From a virus: DNA of 57,402 bases. The stretch covers positions 1 to 57,402 of IMG/VR virus record IMGVR_UViG_3300030061_000751. The stretch is one strand, 5' to 3'. The stretch's first letter is position 1. Every line of letters begins with the position of its first letter. Below, one piece after another: positions 32,674-38,379 of the stretch. The notes beneath the pieces were generated by a model. The model saw nothing but the letters and a program-made list of their open reading frames with translations, ran no database searches and was not told the origin of the DNA. Both the position numbers and the translations under genes were made by a program.

Positions 32674-32944
32674 ATATCCAGCCCTCGTTGTGATCGTTGA
32701 TGTAGCAACCGCCAGTAACGACCAGCCCGTCTCGTAGGATGTCGGCCTCGCCTTCTGACATGACAACGTCAGCGTCAAACCCCAGCTTGTTGGCGGCTCT
32801 CCGCATGGCGCTCTCTGATCTGAGCACAGTGTCGATTGCGTTACCCACCTGCCAGATGGTGAAGGTAGGCTCCGGCATATCATCAGCCTCGGAGCAGTTG
32901 GGGTGGCAGTCGAACCTGCCGCATTCAGTGCATAATCTTTTCAT
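32666..32944 (-). CDS. Small Cys-rich N-terminal protein
   Basis: 92 residues. N-terminus MKRLCTECGRFDCHPNCSEA has four Cys and one His spaced as a small zinc site. The remainder (FTIWQVGNAIDTVLRSESAM, ADILRDGLVVTGGCYI) is mixed. Overlaps the nuclease gene by 8 bases. Function unknown. Confidence 0.75.
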   Translation of the reverse strand: MKRLCTECGRFDCHPNCSEADDMPEPTFTIWQVGNAIDTVLRSESAMRRAANKLGFDADVVMSEGEADILRDGLVVTGGCYINDHNEGWIYD

Positions 32945-32963
32945 GATCTCCTCCTAAAGAGAT

Positions 32964-33037
32964 TGGAAGGGCGAGCGGGGATCGAACCCGCCTATCTGGA
33001 TTTGCAGTCCAGTGCATAACCACTCTGCCACCGCCCT
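32964..33037 (-). tRNA. tRNA-Cys (GCA), CCA encoded
   Basis: Reading the minus strand from 33037: acceptor AGGGCGG pairs with TCGCCCT (one G-T). The anticodon arm is CTGGA-CTGCAAA-TCCAG with anticodon GCA. The T arm is GCGGG-TTCGATC-CCCGC. The discriminator is T, as required in tRNA-Cys, followed by an encoded CCA (32966-32964). All arms are intact, so it should be functional. An intrinsic terminator stands just ahead of it in the leftward direction. Confidence 0.93.
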
Positions 33038-33039
33038 GT

Positions 33040-33058
33040 AAAAAGCCGCTCACGCGGC
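33040..33058 (-). terminator. Intrinsic terminator ahead of tRNA-Cys
   Basis: Minus strand: GCCGC-GTGA-GCGGC followed by TTTTTAC. The stop codon of the gene at 33050 sits in the tetraloop. A transcript from the gene upstream would end here, 3 bases before the tRNA, so the tRNA needs readthrough or another promoter. Confidence 0.6.
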
Positions 33059-33265
33059 CTGCTCTTCTGCCTTTGTGATCTCGGCTTTCGCTTCCGCAAC
33101 CGTATTGAAGTAACGCCAGCCATTAATCAAGCGAGAATTCACGCCCCACATCTTGCCGAATCGGGGGTGACCTATTCGGCGGATAGTGGCAACTGGGTAG
33201 CCACTATCGTTGCGAGCGGTTGTTGTTCTAAATGGGCCGCCAAGGTAGGTAAATTTGATTGCCAT
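33050..33265 (-). CDS. Small basic hypothetical protein
   Basis: 71 residues from ATG 33265, with AAGGAG 7 bases upstream. AIKFTYLGGPFRTTTARNDS, a middle WGVNSRLINGWRYFNT, and an Ala/Glu-rich end EEQAA. Looks like a compact DNA- or RNA-binding domain (AP2-like style) but not firmly assigned. Confidence 0.7.
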   Translation of the reverse strand: MAIKFTYLGGPFRTTTARNDSGYPVATIRRIGHPRFGKMWGVNSRLINGWRYFNTVAEAKAEITKAEEQAA

Positions 33266-33559
33266 TCTCTGCTCCTTGAATGGCCCCATGAGGGGCCGGT
33301 TAGTAATTAAAAAATGATTGCACATACCCTACTCACAACGATTACCTAGGCTCGTTGTTTTCGCCACCCTCGCCTAGCCTTAGCCTATTTGAATGAGCAT
33401 ATTCGTGGTCTATATCGCACTAAACTCAAACTGTTACAGTCGCAGATGGTGTTAGCCACCTTTGCAACACGGTTACAAGCCATCGCACTACTACTCCTCT
33501 GTACAATCGGTGCGTTCCGCTACAGACAGCAGAAACCTAAAACTGTTGAAGTGTTGATG
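33266..33559. promoter_or_regulatory. Gene-poor region, probable leftward leader
   Basis: 294 bases without a convincing gene. It contains hairpin GGCCCC-ATGA-GGGGCC (33282-33297) just upstream of the Shine-Dalgarno of 33265. An AT-rich patch lies at 33301-33315. An inverted repeat ACAACGA/TCGTTGT (33335-33341, 33352-33358) surrounds a CCTAGG core. It likely holds a leader or promoter for the tRNA/GIY-YIG end of the cluster. No confident -35/-10 pair was found. Confidence 0.4.
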
Positions 33560-33883
33560 TTACCCGCCACAAAAGTCCAGGTCAAATGAGAAGTACGGTT
33601 CTGCAAGACCCCAAGGCCCATTGATGAATCGAACTATTGACCACTCGTATGGGCCTGACTCCCAGCTCACCTTCCAGACGCCGCTGTCCTCCTCACGGAT
33701 AAAGACCTCGTCGCCGGGGTCTAGTTCAAACAGCTCGCAGTCCTTGCAGAGCGCCTTGTAGGCGGCGTGTGCCGCCGCCTTGGGGGTCTTGTACTGGGTG
33801 AAGTCCACCTTGTCCAAGTTGGGCAGGGTGCTCATTGCCTCGTTGTATAAGCTCGCCAGTGCGGCCTCAAAGTCATTGCTCAT
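33560..33883 (-). CDS. Hypothetical acidic protein
   Basis: 107 residues from ATG 33883 with GGGAGG 8 bases upstream. DFEAALASLYNEAMSTLPNL, then DPGDEVFIREEDSGVWKVSW and EWSIVRFINGPWGLAEPYF. The middle is a small beta-rich domain (KOW/SH3-like style). Overlaps a 28-residue gene by 11 bases. Function unknown. Confidence 0.75.
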   Translation of the reverse strand: MSNDFEAALASLYNEAMSTLPNLDKVDFTQYKTPKAAAHAAYKALCKDCELFELDPGDEVFIREEDSGVWKVSWESGPYEWSIVRFINGPWGLAEPYFSFDLDFCGG

Positions 33884-33959
33884 AGCTCTGCCTCCCGTAG
33901 CGGAATGCTTCCGCACCTGTTGCGTAGGCGTCGATGTAGTCCAGAGTTGAATCACTCAT
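33873..33959 (-). CDS. Mini-gene of 28 residues
   Basis: MSDSTLDYIDAYATGAEAFR then YGRQSYEQ. Very strong Shine-Dalgarno (AAAGGAG, 9 bases before ATG), 8-base overlap with the upstream gene and 11-base overlap with the downstream one. The AY..G..AFR.GR pattern resembles small ribosome-modulation-factor-like phage proteins. Real expression is likely; function unknown. Confidence 0.6.
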   Translation of the reverse strand: MSDSTLDYIDAYATGAEAFRYGRQSYEQ

Positions 33960-34137
33960 GATGCGTCACTCCTTTAAGATTATTTTCGCAGTCTGCTTCG
34001 CTGAAGGAGGCAGTGCCCTCGATGTAGATAAACTCTTCTTCGCCGCGCTCGTTCTTTTCGACACGGTACGCCCTCCAGATGCAAAACTTTTGATCGGCGT
34101 CTAAATTCTCAATTTCGCTCTTAATTTCAATCTTCAC
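33952..34137 (-). CDS. Small hypothetical protein
   Basis: 61 residues from GTG 34137, preceded by GGGGAGG at 5 bases. KIEIKSEIENLDADQKFCIW then a beta segment (EEEFIYIEGTASFSEADCE). Overlaps the upstream gene by 11 bases. No family recognised. Confidence 0.65.
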   Translation of the reverse strand: MKIEIKSEIENLDADQKFCIWRAYRVEKNERGEEEFIYIEGTASFSEADCENNLKGVTHHE

Positions 34138-34396
34138 GACACCTCCCCTTCTCCTCAAGACGGGTTTGAATTTGGTTGATCAGCTCGGTTCGGGTTCTGC
34201 CCTTGAGGTGTCTCCATCCGGGGGTGCCCTCACACTTCCAGACCTCTCGGCTCCCGTACTGGCCCCAACCGTATCTATCGTGGTAGTGGTAGCGTTCTCT
34301 TACCTTCGTGAGCTGGATGTCCTCACGACCCACTACCGCATACACGGCGTAGGTGCCAGCCTCCCAGTCCTCCGCTTGAATCTTCTTGAGTTTCAT
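34127..34396 (-). CDS. Hypothetical basic protein under a start-associated element
   Basis: 89 residues. KKIQAEDWEAGTYAVYAVVG, then RERYHYHDRYGWGQYGSREV, W/H-rich, and LIKGRTR-like LKGRTRTELINQIQTRLEE at the end. Its start is controlled by the element at 34401-34438. Function unknown. Confidence 0.7.
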   Translation of the reverse strand: MKLKKIQAEDWEAGTYAVYAVVGREDIQLTKVRERYHYHDRYGWGQYGSREVWKCEGTPGWRHLKGRTRTELINQIQTRLEEKGRCRED

Positions 34397-34400
34397 AATT

Positions 34401-34438
34401 GACTCCTCAGTCGTTTAGGTTTCGGCCAGTATCAGGCC
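34401..34438 (-). promoter_or_regulatory. Start-associated element D
   Basis: SD hairpin at 34401-34412: on the RNA, GACT-GAGG-AGTC, 4 bases before the ATG at 34396. An upstream hairpin GGCC-TGATACT-GGCC (34424-34438) follows, and the linker between them starts GAAAC as in element A. The upstream gene's stop lies in the GGCC hairpin loop. It lacks the second GC hairpin of the full form. Confidence 0.7.
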
Positions 34439-34581
34439 TCTTCGATAAAAAGAATGGGTGATGTACCCTGCAAAGTTTCAGTATCGTCAGTCGGCTCAAG
34501 AATCTCCCTGACCTCTTCCTCTGAAGCCGCATGGATATACACATAGCTATGGTTTTCAAACTCAACAAAAAATCTTTTCAT
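34432..34581 (-). CDS. Small hypothetical protein (49 residues)
   Basis: KRFFVEFENHSYVYIHAASE then EEEVREILEPTDDTETLQG and SPILFIEEA. Alternating beta/alpha pattern of a compact fold. Its start carries a weaker copy of the start-associated element (34586-34597). Function unknown. Confidence 0.65.
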   Translation of the reverse strand: MKRFFVEFENHSYVYIHAASEEEVREILEPTDDTETLQGTSPILFIEEA

Positions 34582-34585
34582 GATC

Positions 34586-34629
34586 GAATCCTCAATCGTT
34601 CTGTCAAACCTAGGGGGCGCATGGCCCCC
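34586..34629 (-). promoter_or_regulatory. Start-associated element E (diverged)
   Basis: RNA-strand GATTGAGGATTC replaces GACTGAGGAGTC, 4 bases before ATG 34581; one stem pair is lost. A strong hairpin GGGGGC/GCCCCC with 5-base loop lies upstream at 34613-34629, in the position of the GC hairpin of the full form. Confidence 0.55.
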
Positions 34630-34635
34630 AGTTGA

Positions 34636-34836
34636 TTAACCGCGTTTGGATTTAAAGGGCGTCATATACTTGCGTTCTGACACCTTGACTCGCTTGCGTG
34701 AGCCGTCAGTCCAGCGGATGTGCATCCACTTAGGCCCAACTTTCTCAATACAGGCGACCCGTATCCCTCGATCAGTGTGATACCAAACCGGCTCCCATCC
34801 TCGGTTGAGGGCTTTGCGGTAGGTCAGGCTCTGCAT
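34636..34836 (-). CDS. Small basic hypothetical protein
   Basis: 66 residues, overlapping the upstream gene by 13 bases and lacking its own start-associated element, so probably coupled. WEPVWYHTDRGIRVACIEKV then MHIRWTDGSRKRVKVSERKY: SH3-like beta pattern with a basic end. Possibly nucleic-acid binding. Confidence 0.7.
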   Translation of the reverse strand: MQSLTYRKALNRGWEPVWYHTDRGIRVACIEKVGPKWMHIRWTDGSRKRVKVSERKYMTPFKSKRG

Positions 34837-35027
34837 ATCGAAACACTCACATAGCGATTCTCTGACCCTTCCTTCTGAATCACATAGTGGATGTGATCAG
34901 TCTCGACATCGCGCATGATTTGATAGATGACATCATCAATATCATCATCAGTCACGGTGTCCTTCAGAGTAACGTGATCGGTGTACTCCTCTGGGTGCTC
35001 TGCGGTGCTATACCAAAGCGTAGTCAT
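34824..35027 (-). CDS. Small acidic hypothetical protein under element B
   Basis: 67 residues from ATG 35027; an in-frame ATG at 35045 lies inside the conserved hairpin and is probably not used. TTLWYSTAEHPEEYTDHVTL then TVTDDDIDDVIYQIMRDVE and a beta end. Strongly acidic. Acidic small proteins can be DNA mimics, but no specific sign is seen. Confidence 0.7.
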   Translation of the reverse strand: MTTLWYSTAEHPEEYTDHVTLKDTVTDDDIDDVIYQIMRDVETDHIHYVIQKEGSENRYVSVSICRA

Positions 35028-35031
35028 GGTT

Positions 35032-35106
35032 GACTCCTTAGTCATTCGGGCGGATTCCCGATAGCCGCCGGAGCGGCTTTCACGCTGTATCCCTCAGCGA
35101 TCATCA
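35032..35106 (-). promoter_or_regulatory. Start-associated element B (full structured leader)
   Basis: RNA order 5' to 3': hairpin P1 CGCTG/CAGCG (35099-35095 with 35087-35083) whose loop contains GGAT; hairpin P2 AGCCGC-TCCG-GCGGCT (35078-35063); GGGAATCCGCCC whose ATCC can pair with the P1 loop GGAT (pseudoknot 35092-35089 with 35055-35052); SD hairpin GACT-AAGG-AGTC (35043-35032) 4 bases before ATG. Layout is shared with elements A and C with different stem sequences. Confidence 0.7.
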
Positions 35107-35475
35107 GTCGGGGCTGTCTGCGCCTCTTATGGGGTGTTTCCAGCCCAAGTGAGGTGAGGGTAAGTCCAAGCAGACATTGAACGTGCTATTGCCGCCGTGG
35201 CGCGGCCCCCAGCTTCTTTTGAGTGCAACGCTTCTCATGTGGAGCGGTTCAAGTTGGTGAAGCCGCTCCTCGAATGAATCCATAAAGGCGTTGTATTTTT
35301 TCCACTCGGCGTCTGTGGTGAAGGCTCGCCCAGTGCGCGAGGTGTCTGCCAGAATGTCTTGTATTTCCTCTCTGGCGCGGAGCACACCCTTGCGCTCATC
35401 GGCGTTGTCACATTTGTGAAGGGCATCCGCGAGGATGCGGCCTAGTGTTGCGGCGTTGGCTTTGCTGATATTCAT
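35104..35475 (-). CDS. Hypothetical helical protein
   Basis: 123 residues. ANAATLGRILADALHKCDNA, a middle EWKKYNAFMDSFEERLHQLE, and a basic Trp-containing end. The first 85 residues look like a helical bundle. Its start carries element G. Function unknown. Confidence 0.7.
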   Translation of the reverse strand: MNISKANAATLGRILADALHKCDNADERKGVLRAREEIQDILADTSRTGRAFTTDAEWKKYNAFMDSFEERLHQLEPLHMRSVALKRSWGPRHGGNSTFNVCLDLPSPHLGWKHPIRGADSPD

Positions 35476-35479
35476 GGCT

Positions 35480-35491
35480 GACTCCTTAGCC
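35480..35491 (-). promoter_or_regulatory. Start-associated element G
   Basis: RNA strand GGCT-AAGG-AGTC: stem kept with a G-T pair where other copies have A-T. Four bases before ATG 35475. No clear upstream GC hairpin within 40 bases. Confidence 0.6.
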
Positions 35492-35492
35492 G

Positions 35493-35669
35493 TTAGGCGT
35501 TCTCTACCATGTTTTCTTGAACGGACTTTATTAAAGCCAGTGCGCTCTCTACATGGGCCAGTAGGTGTTGATTGTTGATGTTAATGCTTTGATTCAGCAG
35601 TAATTCATCTACAAAAATCAACAGGTCTGTTCTCGCTTCGTCTAGCTTTGCAACGTGAGCGTTTGTCAT
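35493..35669 (-). CDS. Small helical protein (58 residues)
   Basis: TNAHVAKLDEARTDLLIFVD then ELLLNQSININNQHLLAHVE and LALIKSVQENMVENA. Amphipathic helices with heptad character. Preceded by element F. Function unknown. Confidence 0.7.
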   Translation of the reverse strand: MTNAHVAKLDEARTDLLIFVDELLLNQSININNQHLLAHVESALALIKSVQENMVENA

Positions 35670-35673
35670 GATT

Positions 35674-35710
35674 GACTCCTAGTCAGTGGGTGAAGGCCGC
35701 TTATGCGGCC
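35674..35710 (-). promoter_or_regulatory. Start-associated element F
   Basis: RNA strand GACT-AGG-AGTC, one base shorter loop, 4 bases before ATG 35669. Upstream hairpin GGCCGC-ATAA-GCGGCC at 35710-35695; its tetraloop carries the TAA stop of the upstream antirestriction gene. Confidence 0.65.
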
Positions 35711-36597
35711 TGTTGAAGTTCGACATCATCAGAGAATGAGTCGAGATGCTCGTATGCCGCCTGAGCTAGCTTGGCGGCGCGGTAGATGGCCTTGCTGTCA
35801 TCACGCAGAGCCTGCATCCAGCTCTTGAGGTAGATGGCATGGTCAGGGCGAGGTGTCTGCTCCAGACCGTGAGCCGCGCAGGCGAAGGTTGCAGTGAGTT
35901 CAGCGACCAATTCTTCGAACCCATAGTCGGCACTGCCAAACCTGCCAGATTGGTCACGGTCAAGCTGTGAGGTGTGGCCTGTTGCATGACCAAACTCATG
36001 AAACAGAGTGCCATACGCGGTGCAGGTTGCGGTGGCATCGCCGATGCTGACAAATGAATCGAAATCAGGCATCCCGATGTGGTGCAGGGCGGGGTTGTAG
36101 TAAGCGCCAGACTGCCCGTATTTGACAGCAGGCATCCCCATGCCCACCCGTGCATTCTCAAGCCACTGGTCAATCTCAGCGACACGCTCGACGGGGTTGA
36201 GCACTGGGGTGGCGTCCAGCTCGGGAGCGCCGTCTACCTGCTCGGCATTGAATACCGTGTACACCTTGGCAAACGGTATCTTTTTCTTTGAGCCGTCATC
36301 TTCTTCGATGTCGAGCATCTTAAAGAAGATGATCTTAGTGCCGCTCTCGCCCTTGCGGACCTGAGCATTGAGTGACTTCCACTGCTTGTAGGTAGCCCAG
36401 CGGGTATCGGTAAAGGTGGAGAGCATCATCAGCACGATCTGATTGATGCCCTTGTAGGCGTTGCCGCTGACAATGTTGGTCTGCAAGCCTGCGGAGGTGT
36501 TGGTGAAAAACGGCTTGGTGTAGTCGCTCAGGCTCACCTCTTCGAGCTGTGCCAATACGGTGTTGGTGACTACTTCATACGCTGTTTGCTTTGCCAT
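35701..36597 (-). CDS. ardC-like: ArdC-like antirestriction protein with zincin domain
   Basis: 298 residues from ATG 36597. N-terminal ~130 residues (ISGxAY-type stretch IVSGNAYKGINQIVLM; RWATYKQWKSLNAQVRKGES; GTKIIFFK) match the single-strand-DNA-binding domain of ArdC/DUF1738. The C-terminal domain has the metallopeptidase motif H200-E-F-G-H204 and FEELVAE (about 227-233) for the third ligand. ArdC homologues protect incoming DNA from restriction. Leftmost large gene of the early cluster, so it would be made early. Starts with the full structured leader A. Confidence 0.85.
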   Translation of the reverse strand: MAKQTAYEVVTNTVLAQLEEVSLSDYTKPFFTNTSAGLQTNIVSGNAYKGINQIVLMMLSTFTDTRWATYKQWKSLNAQVRKGESGTKIIFFKMLDIEEDDGSKKKIPFAKVYTVFNAEQVDGAPELDATPVLNPVERVAEIDQWLENARVGMGMPAVKYGQSGAYYNPALHHIGMPDFDSFVSIGDATATCTAYGTLFHEFGHATGHTSQLDRDQSGRFGSADYGFEELVAELTATFACAAHGLEQTPRPDHAIYLKSWMQALRDDSKAIYRAAKLAQAAYEHLDSFSDDVELQQAA

Positions 36598-36604
36598 GAT
36601 CGGT

Positions 36605-36673
36605 GACTCCTCAGTCATCAGGGTGGATTCCCATGACGCCCCGTGGGGCGTTTCGGCCTGTATCCAGCAGGCC
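36605..36673 (-). promoter_or_regulatory. Start-associated element A (full structured leader)
   Basis: RNA order: P1 GGCCTG/CAGGCC (36673-36668 with 36660-36655), loop containing GGAT; linker GAAA; P2 ACGCCC-CACG-GGGCGT (36651-36636); GGGAATCCACCC with ATCC (36628-36625) able to pair with GGAT (36665-36662); SD hairpin GACT-GAGG-AGTC (36616-36605) 7 bases before ATG 36597. Conserved CTGATGAT precedes P1 in both A and B. Confidence 0.7.
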
Positions 36674-36686
36674 ATCATCAGATGGG

Positions 36687-37076
36687 TTAGGCGGCGTCCA
36701 CTTCGACACCTTCATAGGTATCAGCGAACACGGTACGCACAGCGGCCTGCGAGGCTTTAGCCTCAGACCATCTGCGCTTCTTCGCGGCGTGCTTTGGGGT
36801 GCGGGTGCGACTGAACTGCACCGGCTTCAGCGGATCGTCGGTGTAGCTGTCATCATCAACCTTGCCATACAGGCCGCGATGATCAGCAATCCACGCGCCG
36901 TCATACTCGGTGACATCGTAGATTGCAGAGTAGATGTTGACCTCGGACAGATCGTAGTAGGTAGTCCAATCTGTCAAGGCCATGAGCATCTGCTCGACTG
37001 CCTCGCACGGTGTGTCACCGTATCCCCATGAAGAACCGCCGCCGATTGAAACGAAAGAAAGGTATTGCGTTTTCAT
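36687..37076 (-). CDS. Hypothetical protein, first gene of leftward cluster
   Basis: 129 residues. TQYLSFVSIGGGSSWGYGDT then EAVEQMLMALTDWTTYYDLS at the N-terminal half; YDGAWIADHRGLYGKVDDDS in the middle; Lys/Arg/Ala-rich C-terminus (HAAKKRRWSEAKASQAAVR). Preceded by element C. As the first gene after the 37.1-37.8 kb control region it should be among the earliest expressed. Function unknown. Confidence 0.75.
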   Translation of the reverse strand: MKTQYLSFVSIGGGSSWGYGDTPCEAVEQMLMALTDWTTYYDLSEVNIYSAIYDVTEYDGAWIADHRGLYGKVDDDSYTDDPLKPVQFSRTRTPKHAAKKRRWSEAKASQAAVRTVFADTYEGVEVDAA

Positions 37077-37080
37077 ATTT

Positions 37081-37138
37081 GACTCCTCAGTCAGTTATGA
37101 GTGGGGTTGAGCGAAAGTGCTCACGCATACCCAACGCG
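37081..37138 (-). promoter_or_regulatory. Start-associated element C (full structured leader)
   Basis: SD hairpin GACT-GAGG-AGTC (37092-37081) 4 bases before ATG 37076. P2 TGAGC-ACTTTC-GCTCA (37123-37108). P1 weak, CGC/GCG plus a G-T (37138-37124). Loop GGGT (37132-37129) can pair with ACCC (37107-37104). In A and B these partners are GGAT and ATCC, a compensatory change. Confidence 0.6.
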
Positions 37139-37819
37139 CTCGGCGGTGGGCATGGTGTGAAAACTCTCTGATCAGCCACTCCACCCTACAGCGCAGGTAT
37201 GGGATAGCTGATGCATCAATGCGGGGTCAGTGATGCGCTGACTGTCACCCTGCTGGTAGGCATGAGGTGCCGCTTGCTTGCTCAAGACAGGACGGCTTGA
37301 ATCGCCCCGAAGTTGGCCGTGTGGTTTGTAGGCCCACCCCTGCGGGCGTAAGGTGCCCCGTATCCCCCAACCTCGTTATCAGGTTGGTGTGGTAACGCTA
37401 CAGGATGCAAAGTCATAAAACAACACCCTGAGACAAATGATTTTCAGACAAGTCTTATGACTATATATAGCAAATTAAATTGCGAGCAGTGGGGAAAGGT
37501 GTTGACACAGTGATGAGAAGTGTGATTGCGATCATGAATCACGTAAGTCATTGATATGTCAGGAATTAAAAAGTGTTGACAAAGTGTAATTTACCAAAAA
37601 ACACTGTATATACATACAGGTCTCTAAATGGCCCGTGAGCGGCTTTTAAGGGGTTACCCCTTGCGTTGGTATTGGTGACAGCTAATCGCTCCCACAGCGC
37701 TTCCTATGGCCCTTGTCGAGGGTGTGACTGTTTTTGGGTACTTCTTAGCTTTTTGTAGGAAAGTGGTTGATTTCGGGGTCATGGTATGCTGGGGGTATTG
37801 AATCAGTGAGGTGATCATC
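37139..37819. promoter_or_regulatory. Main control region between early and late transcription
   Basis: About 680 bases without a gene. The GC-rich left half (37139-37400) holds hairpins, e.g. CCAACCT/AGGTTGG at 37367-37387. The AT-rich right half (37420-37625) holds two near-identical boxes GTGTTGACA(C/A)AGTG (37502-37515 and 37573-37586), an extended -10-like TGCTATATAT on the minus strand near 37465, and a LexA-box-like site. The hairpin AAGGGG-TTA-CCCCTT lies at 37649-37663. It probably contains the early leftward promoter and perhaps the replication origin; this is inferred. Confidence 0.55.
37604..37619. promoter_or_regulatory. LexA/SOS-box-like site 1
   Basis: CTGTATATACATACAG has the CTGT-N8-ACAG form of gamma-proteobacterial LexA boxes with the AT-rich alternating core. 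The extended 15 bases 37602-37616 recur inverted at 38380-38394. Binding by host LexA, or by a phage repressor not identified here, is inferred. Confidence 0.55.
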
Positions 37820-38299
37820 ATGGGTAAGACACGGGACAATTTGACTCCGAAGATGTTGCATTTTTGCCGATGCGTTGCCGCAGGCATGGCGTATGCCGAT
37901 GCGTACAGAGAATCGCACGCCGTTACTGCAACAGGGAAGAGCGCGACACACAGAGAGGCGGCGAGCAGGTTGATGGCGAGGGCTGACATAAGGGCAAGGG
38001 TGGACGCCTTAGTGAAGCAGAGAGAGCGGTCTGTACTAGCCTCTGCCCTTTCAGACAGAGAGAGAGTGCTATCGAAGCTCAGGCACTGGCTTGATCACGC
38101 AGAGAGCGGTGACTCGAACCGCATCAGGAGTGCTGAGTTGCTCGGCAAGTCAGTCGGCCTATTCAAAGATGTGGTGGAGACTACCGACAGCCGGAGCAGT
38201 GAGGAGCTGTTGGCCGAGCTGGACGCAATGCTGGAGCAGACCGAGCCAGACCAGCCGGAAGCCGAGCGGGATCAGCCGGAGTCTGGCCAGCTCCACTGA
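37820..38299 (+). CDS. terS: Terminase small subunit
   Basis: 159 residues from ATG 37820, with GAGGTG at 37808-37813; GTG 37811 would overlap that ribosome-binding site. LTPKMLHFCRCVAAGMAYAD, AYRESHAVTATGKSATHREA and SRLMARADIRARVDALVKQR follow the helix-turn-helix start of small terminases (Terminase_2 type). The end is an acidic Glu/Pro tail (EQTEPDQPEAERDQPESGQ). It would recognise packaging DNA and hand it to the large subunit at 40518. It is first in the late operon and is separated from it by a 480-base control region. Confidence 0.85.
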   Translation: MGKTRDNLTPKMLHFCRCVAAGMAYADAYRESHAVTATGKSATHREAASRLMARADIRARVDALVKQRERSVLASALSDRERVLSKLRHWLDHAESGDSNRIRSAELLGKSVGLFKDVVETTDSRSSEELLAELDAMLEQTEPDQPEAERDQPESGQLH

Positions 38300-38379
38300 A
38301 AAAATCTGGGGCAAGGCCGAGCCGTCCATAGTACCACCAGCCGACCCCCACCCCCCCCTGACGCTGACGCCACGTTGCA

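Noticed and set aside
32674-32883. Upstream extension of the GIY-YIG gene
   Set aside because: Overlaps the 32666-32944 gene in another frame and is Ser/Thr/Pro-rich noise; ATG 32673 fits the domain.
33389-33589. Rightward 66-codon ORF in the gene-poor region with a hydrophobic stretch
   Set aside because: No ribosome-binding site, opposite to the surrounding genes, composition like shuffled sequence, and it runs into the end of the gene at 33560.
36603-37031. Rightward 142-codon ORF opposite 36687-37076
   Set aside because: Antisense to a supported gene and its leader, no ribosome-binding site or family pattern.
37576-37612. Classical sigma-70 promoter from TTGACA at 37576
   Set aside because: The TATATA downstream is 25 bases away, too far for a normal -35/-10 spacing.
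38346-38359. C-run as possible G-quadruplex on the minus strand
   Set aside because: Only two G-tracts of useful length are close together; not enough for a stable four-tract structure.
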